Positions 43,665 to 56,014 are shown, counted from the stretch's first letter. The stretch: 64,000 bases of DNA from Triplophysa rosa (GCF_024868665.1 NW_026634401.1:7492-71491), one strand, 5' to 3'. Notes: generated by a model from the sequence alone, not told the origin. Numbers and translations are program-made.

Positions 43665-44966
43665 GATGACCTTGCTCTCCCTCATGGCTCTCAAACTTAT
43701 TTTTGGATGCATTAAGCTGATTTTCAGTGAGAAACCAACACCTCATTGTTCAAAAAACAGCAAAAACACAAAAAAGAATTTTTCCATTTTTCAGTGAACT
43801 ATTCCCAGAAGATGTCTTCAACTGCAGAGTTTAAACCTACAACCTCATGGTTTCCCGTGCGTTCTTTCCAGTCTTTCCTGTAGCCTCCTCCTCTTTCATC
43901 TCAAGTCGCTTTTCCCATTTCCTGAACGTCGTTCTGGCAGCCTTTGAGATCCCGAAGTTAAATAATCTCCTTGTTCTGAATTTCCAGCTCCACCCTTTGA
44001 AAGCACCTGGCTAATGTCGTTCACCCTGCTTCGCTCAAGCCCTCTTCCCTGCCGCTGCAGCTATGTTATGTTGCTGCCGGCCTCGCCTTCATGAAATATG
44101 CATTATTGTGATGTTCTATTCTTTTTGAGCGCCACATCCTGGCAGCGAATGGAGAGTGAAGGGGCAACATGCACGTGGAGACCGTATCCATCATTTACAG
44201 GACTTCAGACTCGCCAGCTCCTTCCCCTGTGATGCCGGGTTCAAAAACACGCCGCTAACATGAAAGCAACAGGGCAATCGGACTCCTCCGAGCGATCAGG
44301 CTGCCATCCTTTATTATGTTGGAAAATCAATATGACGCACAGACAAACAGAAGAAGATGAACATCTTTCAGTGATTGAGCTGGTGATACAGGGTGATGTG
44401 AGCTATTTTTTGATGTTGGTTTTTCTGTTGTGATTGATGTTTTCTGTGAAAACGAAGTAAAAACAGCCACACACGCCTGCCACACGTAATCACTGAAGTA
44501 CTTTTCCCTGTAATAGAAGACATAATGCGGTTTGTCTGGATGTGAGGTTACAAGATATTACTGTAGATACAGTACATTTCATTTTACATCAGAATATTTT
44601 AAAAATAATATTTTATAATATGACTCGCTTGTAGATGACAAAAATGTTCTGGATGAAATAGTCCAGCTGTGTGGACAGCATGTTACATGCATGCTGCTGA
44701 TTATTGTAAAGAAATTAATCTAGTCTCTGATGTTTAAACAAAATGTGTTTACGGTAATCCACTTCCAATGGATATCTATGGGGAAAAATAAACAGCCGAA
44801 AAGTATAGTCGCTGGATTTATTTGTGTTGACATGAGACATAATAAATATTGGATTATAAAAATTATATTGAATATTTTGACTTCTGTCGTTATATTTTTC
44901 ATGCTTCCTAGCCCACATTCTAGCAGATTCTATTCAAATGTATACACTTTTCACATTATTGCATTG
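43665..44966. other. Non-coding, nothing recognised
   Basis: A block at about 43900-44330 is balanced in composition and repeat-free. It might be conserved non-coding sequence (inference only). Confidence 0.4.
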
Positions 44967-45777
44967 TTATACCACGGGGCTGTTGAATGCTTCATTCTGA
45001 TTGGCTGACGAACGTTCGACGGGTGTGCATTATTTTTCAGTTAAACGCACACCTATGAAGGTGTTCCAGGTCTGCTGACCGCATTACAGTTCCATATCAC
45101 TTCGCCAAGTTTAGCCTACTGTCCACCAGTGAATATGTATTTAACAACAGACACAGTGACAGGCAAATTCCATTGTCTGAGAAGAAATAACTATTAATAT
45201 TTATGGACAGCATGAACATTTGAACAACAATGGCGAGAGCACTGTACAGGACTGTTCAGACGAAAAACTAAAGCATGTATCAAAGGTAACGGCAAACTAC
45301 ATGACACAATCAGCGGGTTAAAGATAAAACACGAAGCACAAAAATAACAACAACAACAACATGTTAAATTCGTCTGTGGAATGGGTAAACGGGACTTAAA
45401 ACACGCAGGAAGCTTTCTATGCCACTGAGAGAACCGCAGCTGGCGCAGAAACCTCCATGTCACTTTTTTCTCTTAATACTCTTCTTATACGACAGGGGTG
45501 TTAAATACGACGAAAACAAATCAAATATACTGTAAATACTTGTCTTTTCACTCTCAGTGAAGCAAACGCGTGTGCACGTGCACTGTCTGTCTTCCTCTCA
45601 ATCTCGGAAAACTGCATGCAGGCTCAAGCAACGCCTTCAGATGAGATGCGTAAGAAATTAGTCCTACCAGCAAGTGCATTCCGGGACAAATACCATACAA
45701 ATGTCTTGAGATAAAACATCGTAACAACGTCTTGTGGTATCAGAACAACGTCTTGTGGTGTTGTGACCGTGGTATAA
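44967..45777. mobile_element. Non-autonomous DNA element with ttataccacgg ends
   Basis: A perfect 11-bp inverted terminal repeat, ttataccacgg (44967-44977) and ccgtggtataa (45767-45777), borders an 811-bp unit with no transposase. Near the left end ctgattggctgacgaacg and the palindromic gtgtgcatt...gcacac block are seen. Superfamily is not assigned because no clear target duplication flanks it. Confidence 0.65.
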
Positions 45778-45779
45778 GC

Positions 45780-45926
45780 GGAATAATTGACTCCGGTCCG
45801 TTCAATTATCGAAAGTTAATGCACACCCGAGGTGTAACGGCCACTCCGCTTCGCGTCGTGGCCGCATTACCACCTCGGGGTGTGCATTAACTTTCGATAA
45901 TTGAACGGCCCGTCGTCAATTATTCC
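45780..45926. repeat. 147-bp near-palindrome (long hairpin)
   Basis: Left arm: ggaataattgactccggtcc, then ttatcgaaagttaatgcaca and cccgaggtg. Right arm: the inverse with a handful of mismatches, ending cgtcgtcaattattcc. The arms are about 64 bases and the loop about 15 bases (ccgcttcgcgtcg). It starts three bases after the preceding element and may be part of the same repeat family. Confidence 0.85.
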
Positions 45927-46846
45927 TTACTTCCTAAGCACCTTTATATTTTAGAACAAATAGTAGGGACAAAACAGTATAGAAATAAGAAAAAGTAAAA
46001 AAAAAACATAGATGCAAAGAATAAATTGTATTATTGCACATTTTTCATAAGATGGCCATTAGCTTTACTACATACAGTAAGTGCATAGGACTGTAACCTG
46101 ATGTTATATTCATAGCAAGTCTATGTGTCTTTATATACTGTATGGTCACATACCACTAACAATATCCATGCATGCTACGTTTCAAAAATTGCCCACTAAC
46201 TCTCTGAATAGAGAGATGGCTAAATTGATGACATTTAAAAAAATGAATTATGATCAAAAATACATGTTATCCATCTGAAGGCTTTACCCTTCTCATTGCT
46301 TAAGAAGAGAACAATGCATTCTAAGAAACTATATAGTGTAGAACCATAAAAATGATCAAATACATGATAAATTTGCAATAAAATTACGAAAGGTACATTA
46401 GCATTAATAACTGATAAAAAAAATTATAGTGTCCATACGGTTGTAAATGGACTGTTATATTAAAAGTGATATTTTACTAGGCATTAAGTATGTGTCTTAA
46501 TATATTTCAGCAATCTCCCAGTAAGCACGCCAAATGCGACAATAATCAAAACTCCAATAAAGTGGAGGAAAAACTGGCACATTAACAAAACACTCCTGCA
46601 ACTAGACAGAAGATGAACACTGTTCAGAGAAGCTAACCAAGCCGTAAGAATATAGAGAAAACAGTCAAGGTTAAGCAGGCAGATCAATTATTAAAACATT
46701 ATAGTCTATATCATGTTTACAAGTGGCACATGTTTGATGTGTGTGGCAATGATGTTGAGCTTCTGGCCAGATACGACTAGGGTCTGCCTGTGTCTTATAC
46801 GGACGCAAAGTTGCAGGTCATTACCACATCATTGCCATACACATCA
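45927..46846. other. Non-coding, AT-rich, nothing recognised
   Basis: No frame or repeat boundaries supported. Confidence 0.4.
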
Positions 46847-47181
46847 TTAAAGTGATACTTCACCCAAAAATTAGTTTGATCAGTCATCATTTACTCGCCT
46901 TCTTGTTATGTCAAACCTTTATGACTTTCTTTCTTCCTCAGCACACAAAAGAAGATATTTTAAAGAAAGTTGGTCACCGAACACCACTGAACCCCATTCA
47001 CTTCTATTGTATGGAAACAAAACAAATGCAAGTGAATGGGGTCCAGTTAAGAACATTTTTCTAAATATCTTCTTTTGTGTTCTGAGGAGGAAAGTAAGTC
47101 ATACAGGTTTGAATTGACAAACGCAAATGAAAGGAGTAAATGATGACAGAATTTTCATTTTTGGGTGATCTATCACTTTAA
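46847..47181. repeat. Foldback MITE, full-length-like copy
   Basis: It starts ttaaagtgatacttcaccca and ends tttttgggtgatctatcact plus ttaa. The centre is palindromic: ccccattcacttctattgta against gcaagtgaatggggtccag. Both arms carry the mirrored caca(a)aagaagatattt and aatatcttcttttgtgtt. This is the cleanest copy of the family in the window. Confidence 0.85.
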
Positions 47182-48264
47182 GTAGCTCAAGAAGATACTG
47201 ATGACCATACTATAGAATGCTTTATAAAATATAAGCAAGATTTTACAGAACTTAATACACTGCCAGCGCAATTGCTGTAAAATGAGGTGGGTTTGATCAT
47301 TTTCTTGGATGTAGTAAGCACTCTTCTGTGTTTTAAACAAGCTGAAACTTATTCAAGAGCCCTGCAGGACACACACCCGTCAATGAATTACACAGTAATC
47401 TACTCATGACGTCATAAAGTCATGAATAAGAATCATTTGAATTGATGCATCAGCTAATATCAGATGGCAGACAAACCAACTGCAGCCAAATGTAAATGAT
47501 CAACTCTGAACAGTAATAAAATGCATCTGCAACATACTTTATACGCTAATAAAAGAAAACAGTATTTCTTGTCCCTGGTGTGTGTTGGCTCATTTGCCTC
47601 CTGGCCGCTGACGTTGATCACTGGCTGCCTCATTTCAACGGGACTTGCTGTTATATAAGCACTCAGTGTAGGTCACCGAACTGGGATTTCCTTTCATGTT
47701 GCATTCATCCGCTTTAGACAGGACACATTCGCTGGGACACTAAGGCCGGGAACATCAATGTGACATTAGCTCAGATTTCCTTTCGACTCGAGGCTTAGCG
47801 AGAGGGCGTACATATACTGGATGGATGAGGGATGATAAGGTTTCAAGCACCCAGCAGGTAAAGGTCACGCTGGTGTTCATCCTGTTGTTCGGTATTGTAC
47901 CGGTGATGCGAAACATCAAACCATGGATCAATTACAGCTCATCCGGAGATACAAACCAACTGTGCCGTCCACATTCCTTGCCAATTGAAAATATATATAT
48001 ATAGGAAATTGAAACTGAAAAAGTAAATTACAGTCACCTGTCTGACCTTTTACTTTAAGCAAGATTTCCATCTTGAAGTCAACATGAAATGACATTTCTT
48101 CGATAATGCGACATGCAAGGTTTTTGAGAAAAAAATAAAAATCGACAATACATAGAGACATACCCTTTTACACGTGGTTTTTTAATCGGTTTATAGGTGT
48201 GTAAATAATAAGCTTCTACAGGTCTTTCGATCTAATGGACAAAATAAGCAAGTGCTAGTTTGCA
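47182..48264. other. Non-coding, nothing recognised
   Basis: The segment 47540-47780 is repeat-free and balanced in composition. No coding exon is supported. Confidence 0.4.
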
Positions 48265-48344
48265 GTAGGGATGGACGATGTCTACAGTGAAACATCGCGA
48301 TGGATGATGACATCACCCTGCGGCGTTATAAAGTGAGGCGCGTC
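48265..48344. repeat. Possible hAT-type end
   Basis: The sequence agtagggatggacgatgtct resembles the tagggatggg end of the hAT at 2893. No opposite end was found. Confidence 0.35.
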
Positions 48345-48414
48345 TTTATACAATACGGGCTACGCAGACACGAGTCTTCATTATACAACACGGGCTGCGC
48401 AGACGCGAGTCTTC
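48345..48414. repeat. 35-bp tandem duplication
   Basis: Two head-to-tail 35-bp units (48345-48379 and 48380-48414), each ttatacaa.acgggct.cgca plus gac.cgagtcttc, differ at four positions by eye. Confidence 0.85.
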
Positions 48415-48828
48415 TTCAGGACATCACCAGGACAAGTCAAAAGCTACCCAGCGCTGGTAGAGTTCCAAACTGATAAAACATCCAATGTTTTCCTTCATAT
48501 TTCTGAGTGAAACAGGATTTGATTAGCTCATGAATGGAGAGCTGAATATGACATGAAGGTCACAGCATCTTCACAGATCAAAAAGATGACTCATCTTTTG
48601 AAAAAGTTGTCATCGTTTACCATTGATTTTGGTCGTGATTTTCTAAGTACACTGTCAGAAGAAAGTTAACCTTAAGTTACACATTTTTTTCTGACATAGG
48701 AGCTTTTTAATTATTGGTTACCGTTAAACCTGGGTGAGAAAGTCATTTCTGGTGCTTTTATTAAGTGTTATAGACATACAATTCTTTGCAATAATGTGCA
48801 CTGATGAATCATGCACAATAAATCCTAG
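48415..48828. other. Non-coding, nothing recognised
   Basis: No gene or repeat boundary seen. Confidence 0.4.
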
Positions 48829-48968
48829 TTTACATCAATGCATTTGACACTTTTAAAAGTGCCAACAACCTACACATTTTACTGTACCAGCCTGTATGTT
48901 TCCTGGGAATCAAACCCATAACCCTTGCACTGCAACACAATGCTTTACCAATTGAGCTACAAGAACAC
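48829..48968 (-). mobile_element. tRNA-derived SINE with L2-type tail
   Basis: On the minus strand the unit begins gtgttcttgtagctcaattgg, an internal promoter A box (tagctcaattgg, 48948-48959). The B box gggtttgattccc lies at 48905-48917. The 3' part ends with ctttta.aag.gtcaaatgcattgatgtaaa, related to the L2 tail, which would let it use L2 reverse transcriptase. It is short and diverged. It is not a functional tRNA gene because the cloverleaf cannot be completed. Confidence 0.75.
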
Positions 48969-51524
48969 CTGACTTCATCTTTGATATCGTATTGGCTTAA
49001 TTATTATCCTTTCCCAATCGATACGGATTTACAAGTAAACACACACCATCTGGCCATTATAAATATGGTAGCTGTTCAAAAATCGTCTCTCTTTGCTTCG
49101 TTTTTTTCCTAACCGCAGTGGGATTTATTCAAGGCATTACCTCAACACGAAGTCTGAGAACAATAGCCAATCTTCCAGATAATTAACAACAGCTATATTG
49201 TGGCCTATAGCAGCTCCAATACTTCAGTCATTGTAGTGGCTCAGTTAAAGAGATGGAAACCAAGTGACGGGTGTTAAGAAAAAGATGGATGTAGCCACAA
49301 AGTTAATCCTCGCTTTAATAAATTCTCTAGAAACTTGATCAGTTATTGATGCTAGTCACCTTAAGATAGTGATCATTCACACGCACAAACTCACACATAC
49401 GCTCGCACTACCTTTTGGCCTGCGGGAGGGTGTCAGATGAATTGGATTAATAGACGAGAAGGAAAGGTTATAGAGTTTGATCGACTCTGATGTAGTAAAG
49501 ATCTACTCCAAACTGGATGACTGCAGTCCTCACGGTGGGGTAATATAAGGCCATACACACACAAACTCACAAACCAGCCTTCAAATGAAATAAAAATGTG
49601 TACCTCCAAACTGCAGTCAACAGTCTCCGGGAAATAGATCTCATGATTTATACTTGTTTTTCAACGTTGCACGTAGCATGAAAAATCTTTCCGTATTATT
49701 TAGCCCAAGGTCACCGTATAGCAATAAATATTTACTGAAACCTTTCATACATTGCAGCTGTCGTTTATTCTGTTATTAACCATTAGCCACAGGGAAAAAG
49801 AGACTGACGTGTACGTTAGATGAATGCTTTGAAAATATCCAGTCTATTACTTTTATGAGCGTGAAAGTCATTTATAATGTAAATGTCTACGCGTTTATCA
49901 TGCATTGCCTGCCGTTATCTCAATTGCTTGTGGTTTTACATTCGTTTTCCATGCCTATGTTCTCGAATGAGATGGGAAACACTCCAACACAGCGGAGGCA
50001 AAATGTCAAAGCCATAACTAGAAGAAAAATCGTCACAATCATAATAATAAAATCAATATTGAAAGGTGCTGCATTTCTGTGCTGTATTGATTCGTTCGCT
50101 CATATCTAAAAGACTACAGTTTTATTGCTGGACCATTTCAATCGAGTCCACCGTTGTGATTTTTCAACCTTTTAATAGATTGGAGGTGCTTATATGGTGT
50201 ATCACCCTGTGGCGACTGAGGCTTCTGAAGAAGTGAGGATTTAATGACTTGGAGACGTATGGAGGTCGAAAAACAAGCTCAGAAATGAATACAAATGGTT
50301 TCATTTCATTGTCGTCTCATTCTGCTGTTCGAGATGATCTGTCAACAAACAGTGCCAATAATCCGAGTAAAACAGAAGTGGGTTATGCATTTTGCCTTGG
50401 GAGGACTGATTTATAAACCAGCTGGAGAAATGTCCAAATGTTTCCAATGTCAAATGTTGTGGATATCAGCTTATTCATAACTCCTGAATTCAACGTGACA
50501 CTGTGCTTTGTGCTGTGAAGCTTTCCACGAGACATGAGCAGAAGCATAGCCTTCAATATTCGCTGATGCGGCCGCTGAGTTAAGCACCCTGGACTGAGTA
50601 ATGACTGGAACGGAGAGATAAAATAAAAAGAGGAATAAAGAGAAATTTAATGGGAATTAGTAATACAATGTGAATGTATCAAGATTAAGAGGAAAAATTT
50701 CACACTTACTGCCATCTTGGCTTTTTAATGACAAAGTCCTACAAAAGCACAGAGTTCACTGGATATCTGGATTGTCTCTCTGCATGGTGGACCACAAATG
50801 CACAGAAAATACAAGACAAAAAATGTTTAATCTTATGGCATCTTTTAATTATTTTATGAAGTATTTTTGTTAAAACACTATGTTATTTGTGCAGATCCAA
50901 TGTCAGTGAAGGTTGCATCCCAGATGAACATGTTATTGTTCAGAGGTTGCTCTTTAATAGCTCGGGAGATTTCTCTGTTGTGTTTCATTTAAATATACTA
51001 AATACTAAAATTGCTAGAAGAAATAAATACAGTAACAACAAAGACCATTGTTAAAATACATGAATATTATGCAGGTGGATTTTGGATGGCAGACTTGGCA
51101 AATCTGAGCTTAGTTTGTGACATTGGTGAGATCTCTTCTGAAACTCTAATGGAGAAATTTGTTAGAATTTCAAGACTTTCACTCACCACCGCACAATACA
51201 AACGAGACAATAAAAGTGTCTTTGGCAGGAGAAATATCTGAGATGCAGGAGACTCAAGAAAAAGTTTCCATTTTGCTCTCCATTTATTCTCATTGATGTC
51301 TAGTAGCAATAATTGAGATATTAAAAGGTTTCTCATCGGGATTTTTCTTTGGGATTTTCCTTTTGCTCTGCAAAATTAAAGACGTTCATTAAAAACTAAA
51401 AACTAACTGTTTGCATTCCCATTTATCAAGTCAGTCAATTGGACCAATCACCTGAGCCATTAATGCCATGTGACTAATTTCTCTGAAGCTGATTGGATAA
51501 TATGACCACAAGAACAGACACATG
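48969..51524. other. Non-coding, nothing recognised
   Basis: No exon with recognisable protein similarity, no transposon ends. Confidence 0.4.
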
Positions 51525-51885
51525 CCCTGCGTTCCATTTCGAAGGGCTTATCCCTATGCCCTAAGCCCTTCAAATGGTTTACACTCCGGAGTGAGAGCTT
51601 TGAAGGGTTAACGGGTGTAGGGGACCAAACAACTGTTTCTTGAAGTGCCCTTTTGCGTCATCATCCCACGCCCATAAGGAGGCGACGTCACCACACAAAG
51701 AATCTGTGTGCAAAGAATCATGGGAGCCCGAAGTGACCATCAGTTGTACCCTTCGAAATCCTTCATTCTGAAGGGCCCTTTGAAGTGGCCAGTTATGAGC
51801 ACTTCGGTTTGGAACGGCCCTTCAGTATGGCAGCCATGATTGTTGTCACTCCGAAGGGCGATATATCCCAGTTGGAACGCAGGGA
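51525..51885. mobile_element. MITE with ccctgcgttcca ends
   Basis: Perfect 12-bp inverted ends (ccctgcgttcca at 51525 and tggaacgcaggg ending 51885) enclose 361 bp with repeated gaagggc/gcccttc motifs. Flanks show ATG on both sides (51522-51524 and 51886-51888), a possible 3-bp target duplication, which would suit the PIF/Harbinger group. No ORF of the element itself. Confidence 0.75.
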
Positions 51886-53629
51886 TGATGTGTTCTTCTT
51901 TACACCGTGTTCTAATCAAACGCGATGCGACGCCACGTTAAAAGGTACATTTAAGATGTTAATCAGAGGTTTTGTCCCAACCAGCCGAGACAGACGTTTT
52001 TAGAAACGGTTTCTATTTCTGCGACGTCGCGGCTGACAGCTCCGCTCACACAACGATCTCATTCGATGTAAGTTCTGCACCTCATGAATATTAATCAGCA
52101 AACATGGCTGAAGACAGGCTATATACGTTTTATTACATCGCAGGAATCTCATCGCATCGCGTTTGGTTAGGATGCGGTTCTAAACGGCGCACTGACCTTT
52201 TGCCGTATGACATCAAAGTATTGAGTAATTCTAGAGAAGACTGCTTCATGCTTTCTCACAGTATTTTGATGTCATACTTCGATCAGTCTGCACAGTGCTG
52301 CATGAAGTCAAACAGACTTTTTTATTATTGAGCTGTGATATCAAAGGCAGCGCACAGAGAAGCGTAACTGGGAAAGCATTTAATATTATTTTGACAGTGT
52401 ATGTTGCCAACTACCTTTTCGAAACTGCTTTGCATCAGGCTCGCATCTCTTTTGTCTTCAAACTGTGTCTAGTTGGTTATCTCAGAAGGTTTTGGGACAG
52501 AGCCACACACACACACACAGTTTGGAATATAAAGGCAACAGTCTCACTGGACCACTGGCTCACGCCCTTGACTCACAAAAGGACAGGTTGCCATTTGGAA
52601 ATTACAGCCCAAGTGAGATGGGATGTACCATCGTCTGCTTGCCAAGCTCACCTCACCGTGACTTTGCTAAAAAACCCAAGTTGCTCAAAGGATGCGATAT
52701 AAGAAGGCGTGGTGTAAATTATAAACATTTGACAAGAACCTCCTCCCCCAGTGCCTTGTTTACCCTCTGCTCTTCTTCACCTACTCTCATCTCTCCCTCA
52801 AGGGCTGTGTTTAGAGGTCATGTAATATATTGGCATCATGTTCTCACAGGCTCCCGTTTGACAGCCCATCAGCTTTTTCTACTAAAGACCTTCTCTACAC
52901 CAAGACAGTATGTGTCGCCCAATTAAAACTTGACCCATGTGCCGATGTCCAATCCAAACTGGCTTTGTCAGGAAAGGAGATCTTGATTAGCGCACGGCGT
53001 TCTCACCGTGGACTTTGAAAATGGCTCTGCCCATTTAGTAAAGGTGCCAGTCCAGCTGTCGAGCATGTTCCAGCGCAGCTGCTCGGTTTGTCACCCCGCC
53101 AGCGCTGGTGGAGATTTGACAGCTGTCACTGGCCCATGTGACAAGAGAAGGTGGTTGTGTCCTTTTGCACTCAGATAAACAAGCAAAAAAGTGAAAGTTC
53201 AAGAGAGAATATTTTCCACAAATAATCATGTTAAAGTAATATAATGACTTTTATATGTAATGCCTTCGCGTTGCCTCTTCGTTCAGGCAGTTTAACAGCA
53301 TTATTAAAAATGGAAACTTTATCATTCAATCATTCAAATGAACTGTACACTTAAATAGACAAATCAGCTGGATTAACACAGTAACAGTAAATCATTACCT
53401 CCTGGCTCAAGTCAGCCAAATTGAAGCGCGACTCAATTCCTTACAACTCACTGAACAATTCAATATTTAGACTATATTCATATATATTATTCAGTGTTCA
53501 AACATTTGAGAGTGACAAAATGACATTTGTTGACAGTTTTTTTTACTTTAAAACCTTTTTAGACAACAAACTTTGTAAAGCAGCAGTTCACTAGTTCGCC
53601 TATGCAGATAATATTGATGGTAGCAGGAG
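51886..53629. other. Non-coding, nothing firm
   Basis: An open frame at 52465-52926 has no recognisable domain and lacks supporting codon or splice evidence. A short CA run sits at 52505. Confidence 0.4.
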
Positions 53630-53850
53630 TAGCGAGGGTATGCTTGTTTGGCGTGCTGTCCGGGGGGGCGGGCCTCGAGCTCGGTGGTTCCTGTCGAACC
53701 CGGATCACTCCCCCTCGATGAGGGGAGTGCGCCGAGCTCGGAACCGGCCCGAACCCTGTGTACCTCCCGGCGTCCTGCGAGAAAAGTTAGTTCGGGGAGA
53801 GGAGCCGCGGTGGTGGAGGGATGTCGAAAACTGAAAAAGTGCAGGTAAGA
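53630..53850. other. GC-rich island, unidentified
   Basis: This is strikingly GC-rich compared with its surroundings. It contains the hairpin cactccccctcgatgagggg followed by agtg, and two short overlapping frames without known domains (Arg/Pro-rich). It may be a repeat fragment or part of an exon from a retrocopy; not assigned. Confidence 0.4.
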
Positions 53851-53964
53851 CAGTTACCTATTTATTGAATAGTTCGCTGGGTCTGATAGGGTCGAAGTCA
53901 TGATAATGATGCAGATCAGCTGCGATTGCTGATGCGCATCAGCCGGCTTGATTATATGCTCCGT

Positions 53965-54126
53965 TGTTCTGCCAATTTATGCTACCCATAAATTTGTGCT
54001 ACCCTCGTGTTGTGATTGGGTTGGGGGAGGGGTTATTTAGGTGTAAGGGTTGGGTTGGGGGAGGGGTTAGTCCTGTTTTGTCTGGAGGTAGCAAAATTTG
54101 ATAGGGATGCATAAATTGGCAGAACA
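53965..54126. repeat. Short MITE with tgttctgccaatttatgc ends
   Basis: An 18-bp perfect inverted terminal repeat at 53965-53982 and 54109-54126. The 162-bp interior has the duplicated block gggttgggggaggggtta (around 54009 and 54053) and mirrored gctacc/ggtagc motifs. Confidence 0.8.
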
Positions 54127-54679
54127 CCGGCTCCTCCCGAACTTTGTTAATAAAACATCATTTCCTAATAAGTTTTACGAAAAAATTTGCGTAGTTCAAC
54201 TTAACGAAAAATGTCAAACCTTTTTATAAATGTTTTCAACGAACACTTATTACTCACCCTGAAATGTATTCTCGCGGCTCGACGGTAGCAACCGTAGAAG
54301 ATCGTAGCATCTTCATGGTGGCTAACGTTAGCGTTTACAAATTTATCGAATGATCCTCTTAGTTTTTTCTGAAACTCTTCTTTCTTTTTCTTTCTTTTCC
54401 TTTTTTCGCCCCCTGACGAAATCGATCACGCTCTCGTGCTGCAGCCAACATTTTTTATTCTTCCACAAAGTAAGCAGCGACAGCGACGTACATAGAACAA
54501 GCACGCCATGGAGCGAGCACGCAGCACGTACATAAGGACATATCGAAATGAATAATACAATGTTATAATTTTTTTCATGTGTTATGAAATTAGAGATAGA
54601 GGAAGATGCATCAGAAAATTGTATTTTGCTGAGTGAGAAACAAAAAAAAACACGAAAAATTATTTTTTCAGGTCAGGCA
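54127..54679. other. Non-coding, nothing recognised
   Basis: T-rich around 54360-54420. No gene. Confidence 0.4.
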
Positions 54680-54885
54680 TGAGGCCTTGTGGGGCACGAG
54701 ACCCTGTGTGGTCGCACACCTGGCACAGCCCTTACGACGGCTCTGGTCTTCTCGGTCGGTCCGCAATCACGTTCCGGGGGGTCCTCTCGGTTGTCCGATC
54801 AGTATGAAACGCCCCATGGGGACCCCAAAGGTGTGTGGGCCCTTAGAATCAATCTAACCTCCTCATCCCCCCCAGGCAACCCCTG
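54680..54885. other. Second GC-rich island, unidentified
   Basis: GC-rich, with two overlapping frames (for example one with VWSHTW-like and one with GPQSRSGGSSRLSDQY) and no recognised family. It lies about 830 bp after the first island and ends at an A-rich aataaataaact-like sequence. An origin as a processed or repeat fragment is possible. Confidence 0.35.
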
Positions 54886-56014
54886 CACATAAATAAACTA
54901 CTGTTATCTCCTATATGCTTGGTATAACAACACCAATGAATCTGTTTCTAGTCAGGCAGATTCTTTCATCACTTTGTGTCCTGCCTGCTGTTCTTTACCT
55001 CCATCTCTGTAAGTATTCACTCACAACAGAGTTTCACTATCGTTGAGTAACAAAGTCGTTTTCCTTAAATAGAAATCTAGTGAGACCTAGTGCAAGAACT
55101 TGTGAAACGTTTTTATTCTTGCTGTTTTATGCATTAGATAACATTAAATTGTATATATATAAATTGGTTGCACAGCACAAAACACCTTACACTTACACAT
55201 TTTAAAACAATTACTTTAGTTTTGAAACAGTTCTAATCCTGAGTTATCCATTTTTTTACTAATTGTAATTGTAATCGTTTTTTATGTAACTCAGTCCTGA
55301 TTACTGTAATCCTTCAATTACTTACCCAACCTTGATGAATACTTAGCACAACACTTGGATGTGTGAGATTCTGAGTAGTAACCGGTAAGGCCTTGCCTTC
55401 ATAATCCAATGTGATGGAAACAGCCATGTGGGAAAATGTCAGTCTCTAACCTTTCATGCAACGCACACACGTCCCATTTCATCAAGCGCTCAGGCACTAG
55501 CATGAAGATGGAGCAGACGGATTATTTTGAAAGGATGTGTTAAAAATGTAAAAATATGAAATGATTTGTCTGTCATGGCTGCTTTGCCCCACCACGCGGT
55601 TTTGCATAATTATGTGGATGCTAATAATAAGGACATCGCTCATTCAGTGCTTTTGGCAAGGCTATTGCGCGTGGAAGGTAGAAGTGATTCTGGCTAAATT
55701 AGTTCCAGCTTAATGAGTAGCCTTTCATGGATTTGGGCCACAAATGATCTGCAGTTAAGTTCCTACTATACTGTGAAGGATGACGGCTACCTACATCTTG
55801 AGAAAAAGCGTGCTTTTAGCACTTGCAACATTGGGCGAGATGTTGCCTTAAAATAAAAAGGCTCGGACATTTAAAATGTGAAACTGTAGCTCACCAGCTT
55901 AGAATAAACATAATGTTATCATCTGAATTCAGTGAATATTGTTATCTTTAGCTTGAAATGAACGCATGTTTAGTCACCATACAAACAAATTGTAGTTAGT
56001 GCATTCATCACTAC
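54886..56014. other. Non-coding, nothing recognised
   Basis: No frame or repeat ends supported. Confidence 0.4.

Noticed and set aside
46484..46687. Hydrophobic 67-codon minus frame resembling a membrane segment
   Set aside because: Short, AT-rich, without splice sites or similarity to a known family; such hydrophobic frames are common in T-rich DNA.
48905..48959. Possible tRNA gene (good A and B boxes on the minus strand)
   Set aside because: The cloverleaf cannot be completed and the 3' part is an L2-type tail, so it is a tRNA-derived SINE.
48829..48968. CRISPR-like or prokaryotic mobile features
   Set aside because: Repeats in the window are eukaryotic transposons. No regularly spaced repeats, Shine-Dalgarno-led operons or phage genes were seen.
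52465..52926. 153-codon + strand frame
   Set aside because: No recognisable domain, no splice or promoter context, and it overlaps a second frame of similar length. Left as chance.
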